The notes under the pieces: generated by a model
Databases searched by the model: none
What the model saw: only the letters and a program-made list of their open reading frames with translations
Told to the model about the DNA's origin: nothing
Origin: Lytechinus pictus
Lineage: Eukaryota; Echinodermata; Echinoidea; Temnopleuroida; Toxopneustidae
DNA: 64,000 nt
Assembly (NCBI RefSeq): GCF_037042905.1
Contig: NC_087252.1
Location: 16,177,201-16,241,200 of the forward strand
Direction of reading: 5' to 3'
Shown: positions 44,736-56,889 of the stretch, piece by piece
Numbering within the stretch: the stretch's first letter is position 1
Layout: each line of letters opens with the position of its first letter
Position numbers and translations under genes: made by a program

Positions 44736-45223
44736 GGGATGAAAACAATGCAAAGGACAGTATGTCAGCTACGGGTTCAAAACATCAATGCTTGTCGTGC
44801 GTGCAAGCTTTCTTGAGAAATTGATATATTTTTCTAAAATATCGAGAAATTTGCATAATACACTACCCTTCAATTGAATAGTACCAATTAACAAATATCA
44901 ACAAAACATTTTGTACAATATGATAAAGAAATTCATGTTTAACCATAGATTAGCAGAAAATAACCCGTTATATTAATGGGAGGTTGCCCAAATGATGACA
45001 AATACCATACCCCCCCCCCGCCAGCATATTGATTTTTTTCCAGGGGGGGGGGGGTGTTAGAAAGGACGTGTAATCCTATATTGGGGATGACATTTGGTCT
45101 TTTTCAGTATTTTTACCATTCCTCACAAGTTTTGTTTCAGCTATGCCACTGCAGGAGTACAATCTGTTTTATTTAATGAAGCTTTGCAATTTTTTCCACT
45201 GAAGTGAATTCTTACACAATTAC
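44736..45223. other. No supported gene
   Basis: AT-rich, with C and G runs at 45011-45019 and 45044-45053. Confidence 0.4.
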
Positions 45224-45340
45224 CTTTCACAAACTCCAGTTGTTTTCTTGTAAACGGTTTTCTGTGTTCAACACCTGTAGTTTCCTTCTCAGATAATCCT
45301 GGACCATCTACATTATCATCCAGTGTATCCGTCGTCCAAT
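45224..45340 (-). CDS. Exon-like segment of unknown gene
   Basis: Acceptor (CATTTAAG) before 45340 and donor (GTGAAAG|GTAATT) after 45224 bound a frame that is open throughout: DWTTDTLDDNVDGPGLSE, then EHRKPFTRKQLEFVKG. The acidic start, basic end and K|G boundary resemble the segment at 3951-4096. The family is not recognised. No adjoining exon was identified. Confidence 0.4.
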
Positions 45341-45780
45341 CTTAAATGAAATAAAATCAATTTGAGTGTTGGAAAATATGCATGTGCAGATAAAAACAAA
45401 AATATAATACTAATATAGTAAAACTTTCTTTAAGCTCCAAAATGCAATGATTCACTCATATACAGCATCATGATAATTTTTATTTCAACATATGCAGCAA
45501 ATTCACTTGAAAATATGTTTGAAATTGATGTCACAGAAATAAAATTCCCCCACCAAAGATTTTCTGTGTGTGCATGCTGGAAATATATAGATCAATATAA
45601 CACAGTTACTCTGCTGCGTTACGTGTTTTGATCAGCAATCATGTAGATATGCAAGAGAAAATTATCCAATAGAAAAAGAATGATCTGAAGTCATATTTCC
45701 AGAGCAGCAGTTTTCAAAAGGTAGGCCTAATCAATTAATTGATAACATTCAATATGATTTTCTTTTCTTGGTATTGACAA
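45341..45780. other. No supported gene
   Basis: AT-rich sequence without recognisable features. Confidence 0.4.
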
Positions 45781-46260
45781 TCACAGTAACGGATCCAGAT
45801 GGGCAAAATTGACCTGTGCCCCCCCCCCCCCTTGAGAGCAATAGTCAATGGCCCGAATTCAAAAAGGTGGTTTTTAAAACCCCGGTTGAGTCCATGTTTT
45901 ATGGAGATTTCCTGTATAAATTATGCTTATTTACAGCGTATATCAAAATATGTCCAATACTGATGCGCGCTTTTGTCACAGTGCGCCAAATTGACGCCTG
46001 TTGCCGTGGTTATCCACGCTATTTTAATCACGAGTCCACTGTTTTGAATTAATGGCCCGAATTCACAAAGGTGGATTCTACAAAATCCACGGACGAATCC
46101 ACGGATTTTGCAAGATCCACAGTCCCCGGATTCGCTTTTGTGATTCACAAAGGTGGACTCGACCGAATCCACGGATTCGACCAAGCCTATTACGTCACGA
46201 TTTCGAGTCAACTGTTTGGGGTGGTCTGAACAGTGGACTCCACAGAATCCGTGGATTTTA
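45781..46260. mobile_element. Fragments of GGCCCGAATTCACAAAGGTGG-ended elements (Harbinger-like ends)
   Basis: GGCCCGAATTCAAAAAGGTGG occurs near 45850 and GGCCCGAATTCACAAAGG near 46053, with a further ATTCACAAAGGTGG near 46144. The second is preceded by TTAAT, compatible with a three-base TTA-type target. GGCCC..TTCACAAAG-like ends are seen in PIF/Harbinger MITEs. The copies are in direct orientation, so no complete element is defined. Confidence 0.4.
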
Positions 46261-46405
46261 GGCGTAATTGGCCAATCACAGCGCAGCATTTGGGTACATT
46301 TTATGCAGACGATCGCTGGGCGGCAATTTTGCAGCTAAAAAAGTGGAACACTGGACGTGAAAGCACCGTGATATAAAATACATGCTGGACCGAGCTCCGA
46401 GAAAA
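46261..46405 (+). promoter_or_regulatory. CCAAT-box promoter and possible first exon
   Basis: TTGGCCAATCACAGCGCAGC (about 46266-46285) is a strong NF-Y/CCAAT site in a CpG-richer patch. A donor-like AAAATT|GTGAGTAA follows near 46408. It could start the HARBI1-like gene 3.5 kb downstream on the same strand. No transcript evidence is available. Confidence 0.35.
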
Positions 46406-47334
46406 TTGTGAGTAATTTGACATTTTGTTTTGATGAGCAATATTTTTCGTAACTTTTTATGCATTGATTTGTAAAGTAATGTACGAATTTATGTCACAAA
46501 ATGCATGTATCTTAGGTGCGGTCATATGAGAGTCGAGTTAGTGAATAATTCTCCTGCGGAAATGGTTTTGCGTAGCCCCATAAGTGCATTTCTGTGTTGG
46601 TCTTTCGCGAGCTCTGTGACACTGCTAGAGTTCCGTTACGGACCCGTCGGCCGTCAGACGATTAGACCCTTGACTTGTTCCCTTTTTCACTCAGTTCTTC
46701 CGAAATTTCTGATTCCTCCTGACCCTGTCGCTGGATTTTCTTAGATCTACATGGTCTATCCTACTCTAGCCTGAACTTAGGCTCCTGATCCTGGAGAATA
46801 AAAATCAGTCTAGGCCCTAATCTAGACTGTAGTCAGCTGTCAGTGTCATGTCAGCCGTCTGTCTGTTTCGAGTTTTTTAACATTTTAAATTATTTTTTTT
46901 TATGTTTCCTCGTACACAGACGGTTCATTATTGTGCAGCCACCATACTGGGGATTGACAATGAAAAATCTCCCCGACGTGCTCACCGATCTTTGTCTTTA
47001 ATTTTTTTTTTTTTTCATAAAATTAAAAATATAATTAGGCCTAGGCCTATATTATAACATAGGCCTAGGGCTAGGCCCTACTAAAAAGTTAGGCCTAGGC
47101 CTAACTAATACTATTATAAAAGATTATTCCGTTTTGGCCTGAATTTCATGCACGGTTTGCATCAACACGGGGAAAATAAACTTGAAAGTTGAAAGAAAGG
47201 GGGAAAAACAGTGACTTAGGCCTACTTCGTCTTCGGCTGTCGTGCGACTTCACTTCACAGTTTTATCCGAACTTAACAACAACAACAACAACTTAAGTTA
47301 AATACATAAAAATATGGCTGTTGAGTCCCCTGTA
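46406..47334. other. No supported gene; AGGCCT cluster at 47030-47110
   Basis: The 79-codon ORF at 46505-46744 (+) is Ser/Pro-rich and unrecognised. 47030-47110 is dense in TAGGCCTA palindromes. Confidence 0.4.
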
Positions 47335-47650
47335 CTAGCCAGGCAACTGATGTGTGCTTACTCTCAATGAAGCCAGGTAATAGGTATTCCTTCCCATTCA
47401 TCTGTGTGTACCGCCAAAAAACCTGAAACTTTCGCCCCCGAGATTTCTAATTTCCTTCTAAAAGATCTAGCCCTAAATCATGTACATGGGATACAACTTC
47501 ATTTCCGACATTTCTACGCCATTGATTTTATTTTTAAACAAGAATTCATTTTTAAAAATGAGAAAAATATTATGAAAAGACGGAAGAGACTTGCCCGATG
47601 TTTACGCCGCCATCTTGTTTCCTATTGTTCTTCGCCAACTTTCCACTTAA
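47335..47650. mobile_element. GGAGTAAAAGT-family MITE, copy 4 (left half only)
   Basis: It begins CTAGCCAGGCAACTGATG and runs past the centre to GCCGCCATCTTG (YY1-like, minus strand, 47606-47616). The right half is missing. Confidence 0.75.
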
Positions 47651-47717
47651 TAGATGTCCTCACCAAAAATATGCCTGTGACTTAAAAAATATAATTCCTT
47701 AGTCTAGAGATCTAGAT

Positions 47718-48553
47718 CTGGGGTGGTATTCTGAGATCCATTTTATCTCAGATAAAATAAAATATTTTATCTCCGTTAAAATCAGTGAGATAAAATACCC
47801 TTAAAATCTCTCAAAATTGGTTTTCTGAGAACAATTTTATCTTCATTTTATCTCTGTAAGAAACACCTACTTTTTAATCAATATCCAATTAGAAACACGC
47901 TTTTATAGCTCTCTTGTGTCACTCAACCAATTGAAATCCATTCCGCGAGGAGGTGTGGCAAAGGAGTGAGATTGCGTCAATTTATTGACTTCAAATACGC
48001 TTACACTATACGCTTACGCGTCTTTATACAGATTTCTTTTTGACAAAAAGGACAATACTCTCATCTTTTTTCGAAGTCTATATCCCATCTTTTCAAGCAT
48101 CATTTCAAAGACAATATTAGTCAAGACAAGCCTTTTGAAATACTTTCTGATTGTACAGGAATAACGTTAAGGTGGTATTCTCAATAAATATTTAATTTTT
48201 CTTCATTTTCGGGTCAATATTTGGGGTTAATTCACCTAGAAATATTGGTGAAATCAACGTCGCGGAGATAAAATAGCCCCTACCCTCTTTTAAGTTTTTT
48301 CTTCTTTTTTTTTCAAAGTAACTTGGGCGCAAGCACATCATGCGCGTTGCAATACCCAGATACGTGATGGGTATGTCTACGCAGCCACTGCTCTGTATTG
48401 CGAATCGTCATAGATACGCAAGATAAAATTATTCGCAAGATAAAATTTCAAATTTTAACTGAGAGATAAAATGTCATCTCAGAATACCAATTTCATTTTA
48501 AGAGATAAAATAAAATATTTTAAAGATAAAATGACCTCAGAATACCGCCCCTG
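47718..48553. mobile_element. 836-bp MITE with GGTATTCTGAGRTC inverted ends
   Basis: CTGGGGTGGTATTCTGAG at the left is mirrored by CTCAGAATACCGCCCCTG at the right. Next to each end are several TTTTATCT/AGATAAAA words. No ORF. Confidence 0.8.
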
Positions 48554-49440
48554 GACTATATGGAACTGAATATTTTTTTTTAATTTGCTAATTGTCTGTG
48601 ATTATGAAACTTGTGACATTAATGAAAATAAATGTTAAGAGAGTGCTTGGTGATAATTTATGAGGACAATGCACACACCTTTTCAAAGCTAGAGATGGAA
48701 CAATGACAACTTGGCCGAAATGACAAACATTGTAAACGAATGGTCAGTGGTCTAAAAATAATAAATATTACAGACTATACATGCAAAATTGCTCTTTAGA
48801 ACTTCATAAAATCATTTTATCCTAATTAAGAAAGAAGTATGGATAAACAGATCTACATGTACATGTATGCAATGGCTTATGATGGCAGTCTATGGAGAGG
48901 GTATGAGGGGGGGGGGGGGGGGGTAAGTAGGGAGTTTTTTCTCGGAAGGCTGTGCTGAGACCTGTATAAGATGTTGTTTTTTATTTGTATTTGTGCATAA
49001 GTTTTTTTTTTTTTGGGGGGGTCTAGTCTAGAATTACCGGTATGTGCAAATTCTAAATCACGTAAATGCTCAGCAAACCAAACAGAGTGTTGAGTGCTAA
49101 CATGTATGTATGATGAATTTTCTTTAAATACATTTCCTCTATTTTTCTTGAATTTCTAGTTTTCCACGCCAATGTCAACCCCCTTTTCCAATATTATTTA
49201 TATTGAATGACATATTTGTTAAGTCTAAAATTGACATTGGGTCTGAAATTAACATATTTGTTTATGTTGGTTCATGAAAGAATCGATCTGACATGCAGAC
49301 TATAGATAGACCTATGTATTTCTTTAGCTATGATTTGATTGCCTATTGTCAATATGTATCATTCTGTACAGTCTCTAGCCAGTGTGATCACAGTGACGTT
49401 ATTAGAGCTACCAGTCTACCACCAGCCAGAGTAATACTGT
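48554..49440. other. No supported gene
   Basis: AT-rich, with a G-run at 48908-48922. Confidence 0.4.
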
Positions 49441-49444
49441 TACT

Positions 49445-49548
49445 TGCCAGCGAATAGTTTCTCAGAACGGGTGGAGTACGCTGTTGATATCATTCTCCCA
49501 TTGAAGGTAACACTCGTCCTTGTCCCAATAACTTGTGATTGATCTGTA
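49445..49548 (-). CDS. Possible exon of unknown gene
   Basis: On the minus strand an acceptor (AATCCTACAG) is followed by an open frame QSQVIGTRTSVTFNGRMIST and onward to LFAGK, with a donor-like GGCAA|GTAACA at 49444. The codons look protein-like, but no family is recognised and no partner exon is seen. Confidence 0.3.
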
Positions 49549-49879
49549 GGATTGAATTTTATCATTGATTGCACATCATAGAAATCAGAAGCATAAGAAA
49601 TTAAATTTGGGAGAGCAGTCACATGTATTTTTAGCAAAGGAAAAAAAATGGGCCTTTTCAGAGATAAAATAGGGGACGTCCTTACAGAGATACAGTAAAA
49701 TGAGTAAGACAATTTTCAGAATACAGATTTGAGAGAAGTTTGGCAAACTGTTATCTCAATGAGTTAATAGATAAATACTAAACCTCATTCTAGTCTCATG
49801 CTCATCTAATATGTATTTTCTTTGCCATTGAAACTTTACCCTCTGTCATTTTCATTTTCTATGCAGAACAAATACCGGT

Positions 49880-52800
49880 ATGGCAGAAAATCACCGTGCT
49901 CATTTGATGCACCTTGATCGCGTCGACAGGGTCAGAGAGGTAAGCTTTTGTTTCTATTGAAAAACATACTGATGCAGTGCTTATCACAAAATATTTCCTT
50001 TTTTTATAACTGTCAAAAATTGTTTCTAAATGTGGAGGAGATATTTGTTGAAGCACTAGTGATGAAACCAACATGACAAATATTCGTTCCTACTTGCACA
50101 AGCAGTGACAATTTTCATCCAAGGTATAAAAAATGGATTGAGCCAAAATGAACGAAAGTACGGCAATTAAAGCACCAGATTACTTGAAACGTGACTTGAT
50201 GTATGCAAATTGCAATGTATGTATTAGTAAAAAAATTAGGAAAAGAAAAACAAACTTAATCCTAAATAGACATGGCTATTTCCATATGATACCTAAGAAG
50301 ACTAGGAGGGGGGGGGGGGGGTGGCTAAATGTTTACAAACCTTGCCTATTGTTCAGGGAATCTTGAATTACCACTTTTTTCATGTTTACTCTAAATTATT
50401 TTTCCATGTACACACAGATAGCCAATAGGCCCAGACCTCAAAGGGGATTACAAGACAGAATGAATCCTTTTGAGTTGTACGTGGATGAAGCCTTTCGAAT
50501 GCGGTATCGCTTGTCAAAAGAGACTGCGCTCCATCTCATCAACATGCTTGAGGGTGATCTGAGGAGGAATACAGAACGTAATGAACCACTACCTGTTTTT
50601 TTGCAGGTTCTGACAACTTTGCGATTTTATGCAGTTGGTGAGTTCATATTATCCACCAAATATGTATGATATTGGATGCGCTTGAGGGGTATATCATACA
50701 TGTATATATTGCATTCGTCAGTCTCTGATTATTGCACTAGTCTATGACTCAATGCTGGTGAAAATAATTTGTTTAATAAACCACAAAAGATGTCATTGTT
50801 ATTTTCATTATACATCCACACAACTTTCCATGACATTACTTCAATTTATAAATGTCAACAAGAGAGAGAGAGGGGTGAAGTGGCATAGCCCCCCCCCCCC
50901 AAGATCCCCCTTTCATCTGTACACCAGTGCATGAATTTAGGTTACATTAAAGCAACTCATTACATTACTAGTAACTGGTGTAAAAGTTTTTTGTGCAAAG
51001 TAATCCATTTATAATAATATTGATTAGCTAATGTAGACAGAATCCTAGTTAACACTGATATCAGAATTGTCTAAAAACCTTTAATCAACAACATCAAACT
51101 AAATATGTAATATTCTGTCCCCCCTCTTGAAACGAAAACAAAAAATTGAATTTCTGGATGTTTGACCATAATTCAAGTAATCATTGTCATTACAAGGATC
51201 GGTGTAACAAATGTATTTGCGTATTGATTTTTCTAACACCAAACACCATGTTTCACTACGCTCAATATGTTTCATCCCATTATATTTTTCAATATTCATT
51301 TGTTATTTTCTTTATCTATGTTCTATTTATAATTGTTTTGGTTTTATTAGGAAAATTATCCAGTTCAAATTTTATACATTAGAATTTCTTTTTCTAATTC
51401 AGGTTCATTCCAGAGGATGCATGGGGACGAAGCATCAATGTCCCAATCATCTGTTTGCAGAGTCATCAGAGATGTTTCTGAGGCTATTGCAAGAAGGAAG
51501 AGAGAATTCATAAGATTTCCAACTATGAGAGAAGAGGTTGAATCTACCCAGCAGAGATTCTACGAGTACTGCGGGTTTCCTGGCGTCATAGGTGCCATCG
51601 ATGGGACTCATGTATACATTAGGAGTCCTGGTGGGGAACAAGCCCTGTACTTTCTTAACCGGAAGAACAGGTATTCCATCAATGTGCAGGTTAGATTGCA
51701 TTTTTAATATATTACCGGTACTTATCTTCATAAACGTATACTCTGTTATGCCAGTCTGAAGTTTTGGTAAAGGGTCGATAATGTGACTTGTACTCCTATC
51801 ATAATTCCAATGTCACTAAAGTATAATAGCGGTCATTGATTTCTTTTTTAAACATTGAAATTTAGATTGTTTTATTTAGCACCCTCTCTTTGTAATGTAC
51901 TGTATTTTTCTTATTTTTCCTTTAAATATGCTCTTGAGCATTTTCATTAGAAATTTATTTATTTAGATATTAATTAGATGCTACAGTCTAAGAATTTATT
52001 TTCAGGTACTTTTGATATACTTTGATATTGATTTTCATTTATATGTTTCTCATAAAATGTTTTTCCCCTTTAATTGATTTGTTTTATTTTAAGAAGTTAG
52101 CATATATATTAATATGAAAAGATGATGAAGAAGGTGTTAAGAAGATGAAAAGAAGATGATGAACGAATTCAATTTATCATGTGTTTTTTTCTTTCTCCTA
52201 TTGATGTTTCTCTGTGTACCATGATTAGGTTGTTTGTGATAATGCTGGAAAGATAACAAGTATCGTGGCAAGGTGGCCTGGCAGCACTCATGATTCACGG
52301 ATTTTCAATGAGAGTGCACTGAAATTGCAGCTAGAGGCAAGAGCAGATGGTTCTGGGTTGTTGCTTGGAGATAGTGGGTATGTCGATTAAAAAAAAAATG
52401 TAACCAACTACATGTACTTAAAAAAACCTTCACTTGCTTCCCGTAAAACAACGCATGAAATATAAAATACTGCTTCTAACAATTTAGATGAAATTTTCAG
52501 TGTCATGCTTAATGAATTTTTCTCTTTTTAGTCAAATCAAATTTTTGTTGGGATGGACTTGTCCTTTGATATAATGGGCATAAAAATACACCTCTGTACA
52601 CATCAAAGAGTCCTTCATTTATTATGATTTTTTTAGAAAGTAAAGCAATGACAGAAAAGAAATGTCAGTATTGGATATTCAAAATTTACATATCAATATG
52701 ATGTGTATGAAATGAATGAATCCCTTGAAGTTATATATCATGTAAATGATAAGCAATACAAAAATGTTAAGTAATTAATTATATGGGCAAAGAGGACAAA

Positions 52801-53853
52801 ATTATGATGTTTGAAATAAAGTATATTGGGGGTTGTAAAATGTCAAAGATTTTCACTCATAATATGTTAGCAATTTTTCTACTTCACTTAATGCCATTTA
52901 TGGAATCCTCATGAAATTTTCTTCTGAAAAAATATAGTTTTGTAAGGATAGGATAATTTTTATTTAAGTTATGACCATTTGATTACCGATAGGTGCACTA
53001 TTCAATTGTGACATAACACAAATGCGGTGAGTTCAAGATGCGTGGCCTTATATATTTGTATGTAAAAGTAATTTTTAAATTTCATGAATTATAACTGCTA
53101 CATAGCTAGGGGGAGGGGTGGTGGAGTGGCTGCTCCTCCCCATGATTTTCAAATAGTAAACTAAAACTAAGGGTGATGAAAGGAAGAAGAAATATGCATT
53201 TCAGTTTCAAAATGGATATAGACCACACACAAAATTAATGAAAATAACATGTAACTTTGATTTACAGAACATGTTTCAAGGTAATCAAACCTTAACCATG
53301 ATAATTATAAACAAATTCATTGACATTTTATATACTTTGGATATTATGGGGTTTTTTGAATATTTATTTTAGGTCTTTTTGTCATCGTGAAAATGCAACA
53401 GAATACTTACAGAAGTCCTTTGCATTTTTATTTGGCAAGTTTTGTTCAATATTATCTATGTTCACTTATTATTTTGTTTCTTTCTCATTATTTTGCAGGT
53501 ACGCGTGCCTCCCCTTTTTGATGACTCCCCTCCAAAACCCTCTCCAACGGCCAGAGATGCGCTACAATCATGCCCACAAGAGAGGCCGCTGTGTTATTGA
53601 GCGCACCTTTGGCCGTTGGAAGAGGAGATTCCCTTGCCTCAATGATTTGCGTGTGAAGGTGGACACTGCATTCATAGTTATAGTGGCATGCTCGGTCCTT
53701 TGGAATATATCTTTGGAGTGGCGCGAGGAAGAATTTCAAGGACCTGAGCCTGATAATGATATGCCACTGGATCACCTTCCTCCTGGCCACCGCGATGCAG
53801 TCGCTGGTAGGCTCAGGAGAGAACAGATCATTGAGGATCACTTCACCCGCTAA
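49880..53853 (+). CDS. HARBI1-like: HARBI1-like PIF/Harbinger DDE transposase, 5 coding exons, complete
   Basis: Coding exons 49880-49939, 50418-50637, 51403-51689, 52229-52377 and 53499-53853 join in frame with GT/AG introns and give 356 residues, the usual HARBI1 size (about 350). Starting MAENHRAHLMHLDRVDR, it has an N-terminal helical region with a predicted helix-turn-helix part (MSQSSVCRVIRDVSEAI), then the DDE nuclease fold. The three acidic catalytic residues are visible: D160 in GAIDGTHV, D211 in WPGSTHDSRIF and E273 in VIERTFGRWKRRFP. Harbinger transposases cut and paste DNA and need a Myb-like partner. A candidate partner gene lies convergent at 56.9-63.9 kb. All catalytic residues and frames are intact, so the gene is either a young transposon's or under selection after domestication. 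The 5' UTR exon begins at or before 49867. The codon 50 bases upstream of the first donor is the only good start. Confidence 0.93.
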
Positions 53854-56800
53854 TCCAGGTAACCACTCAGAACAATCTGCTCAAGCCCTTGCTGTTTTTT
53901 CAGTCACTTCAGAGAAAATCTGTGAATGCTGATGCTGTCAAGGTACTTGTTATCATTCCAGCAAACAAGAGTTTTATGCAACTACATTTATATTTTTAAT
54001 TATGTTCTTAAATACATGAAAAAGCTGTGAGCATCAGAATCAGCAGCCGAGCCTAACCGGGGTAATAGAGAGCACCTAACAAGATAATAATACCCTAAAT
54101 TAAATCTCAGATGAAATATAATACAATGAAGATGGCCAGTTTACAAATCATCGGTTGTCATTTTATTGAATTCTTTTTGAACCATCTTGACATCATAACC
54201 GCAACTGAAATTTATGTTTTAAAAGATCATATACATTCTGCAATATTTTATACCTCTGCCATTACGTCCTAGTAAAAGCTACTACTGTCATTACTAGCCA
54301 CTTAAGAATTACAACATTATTAGAGAATTATTGATTTTCTATTCAATAGCATTTCATGCAAGCTGTCACAGTTCTATTATATCAGTTACTCTATGGCAAA
54401 ATTTACATATTCTTGTGCTGTTTGAAAATTATTTTACACAAGTTAAAATTTTCATTCAATTGAAATTATTTCTCAATTTGGGATGTGACAAGTTATAGAA
54501 AAATATTCAGAAAATCTTTATTTTGGAGTTATTGTTGAGTGTAGTCAGGATGGTTAATTACTTTAAAAAAATATTTGTACTACCAGTGAATGTAACTAAG
54601 GATGTAAGGTTAGCTGCATGAAACTCTTTTTTGCAATCAACTATTACACTTGATTGGAATGGTTTCCCATCACTCACTCCTAATGTAAACATTTTCCATC
54701 GATGCACCCAGCACATCAGGTTACCTGCATTACTCTTAGAATTCTTTGTCAAGTAGCTTCAACTTCTTCACTCAATGTTGGAAAACTTCTGGATTTGATC
54801 TTCCTTCTTGTGTTGGGATTAAAAGGGATACTCCAGGCTGAAAACAGTATGATTTGAACAGATAAAGTAAAATCAGACAAACAAAACACTGGAAATTTCA
54901 TTAAATTTGGACAACAAATAAAGTTATGACATTTTAAACGTTTTTGCAAAATGTTGTCAAACTTTAAAATTCAATAACTTATTTTGTTTTATCAGATTTT
55001 GATAAAACTTTCAGAGTTTTGCTCTGTTCATTTTTACTCTTATTTCTTTAAATATAATTATTTTTGGCCTGCAGTATCGCTTGAACCATCCCTGATGACT
55101 CTTAACAACAAATGATTGGAACGTTAATGCCATGTCTCCATTGCAAGTACCTCTTTGTAATTTACTCCTGTTTACCTTGTTTTTTATTATTGTTCACTGT
55201 GTTCCTTCTCATTTCAACAAGCATGTTGATGAAGTCAATTGCTTCATCCCGTACAATTCAAATGGATTCTAATTTCTGTCTTAAAATATTTTTGATAAAA
55301 AGAATCATTCTGTAAATTGTGGTATTAACTGGAAAATTTGTAAGCTTCATGATCCCACATTCCCATTTTCATTAATTCAGAAAGTACTCATCTTTTATTG
55401 ATGAATGTGTTTTTTGCCGTGTGAATCTTTTTGCTGCAGACTATAAAAAAAAGGACTAAAAAAAATCACTTCCTGGTATTATATATGTGAAATGCCACTT
55501 TATATGTTATTGATGAGAAAATTGAGACAATTCTTTATATCATTTCAAGAGAATAAATCACTTATTGCATTATGAAACAGATTAATTGTGAATGCTGGTA
55601 AGAAGTGTCCTGTGAAATTACAGCACTCTTTGAGACTCTGCTGCAGGCAATACTATTCTTGTTTTGTATTTAGAAATAATGTCAACTCTTTTTATGCCCC
55701 AATTGCAGAAGTTGGTTTCCAATGATTTCTTTTTTCTGTCAACAACAATAACCTCTGATAATGCATCTACTGGGCCTACAGTTAATGAATGGATAAATAT
55801 TGTGCAATGTGTATGTTATTGTTGCCATACAATGAAAGAATGATACAGAACAATATTTAATTGAGTGATTGCAATTTCAGGAAATGCAGTTTATTTGCAA
55901 ACTATCCATTCATTTACTTTTCTCATCAAATTGAATTGATGTCCTTTCCATTGTCGGATATATACATGTAAGGCATTGGAATATGAATTGAAAGAAACAT
56001 ATCACATGTGTTTTATTTCAATGAACATTATAATTCTAATGGCACATGGTGTAATATTACTGTGATTTATATACATTTTTATTGAATATATCACAGCATA
56101 TATTCATTTTTCAATAAACATAGCGTTTATTTATCGATATCTTATATTTCTACGTCTAACATCCCAACAACTGACATTGTCGTGGTCCAATTCTTAGATA
56201 TTAAGAAGACTGGTTTTAAGTGAGTCTTTCGATACTTGTGTTTGATATATGAACATATATACAAAATCTTATAATTCCATTGTATTTCTTTAAGTTAGAG
56301 AAGTGTGAAAATCATTCAGACAAAGACCAGATCCTTCTAACTAGGTTTACTTTAAAAAATAAATACTCACTTTCTTACTGTCATGCTCTTCGTGTATTTT
56401 CCAATTGATAATGCCGAAGTCATATATCAATATTCAATAAATACTTAATCATCATAGAGAGTGAAGAATATATGTACATTAATAACATAAATATGAAATA
56501 TAATTACCCATATCTGACATCTGAGCTGGACATTTTAAACTTTATTGCCCTAGTTTTCATGAATGTTGATAATGAGTCAGGTACTGTATACTATATTTGT
56601 TTTTCTCAGTCTTTCTAGTACATTGTCATCCATTACAACAACATAAGGACTAATTTATGAATAGATAATGTCTATATACAGTTCTTATGATATAAATATT
56701 CAAATGAATTCTCCCAACCACATCAGCAAATCAAGAACTTCTGTAATTTCTTTAGCTATAAGTATTTGATATAATCTGCAGTACTGTTTATATAATATAT

Positions 56801-56889
56801 ATTATTGGATATTATAATTTTAATTAAATTCAATTATTAACAGAATATGTGTACATGCATGGATAGACCATAATTGATGATTTCAATTC
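53854..56889. other. Intergenic stretch between the convergent genes
   Basis: AT-rich sequence without a supported gene except the MITE at 54819-55094. Several AATAAA-like words could serve either gene's 3' end. Confidence 0.45.
54819..55094. mobile_element. Short AGGGATRSTCCAGGCTG-family MITE, copy 3
   Basis: TTAAAAGGGATACTCCAGGC at the left pairs with GGCCTGCAGTATCGC and CCATCCCT at the right. It is about 276 bp because the central part is missing. Confidence 0.7.

Noticed and set aside
49488-53841. Minus-strand ORFs across HARBI1-like exons
   Set aside because: Antisense of well-supported coding exons.
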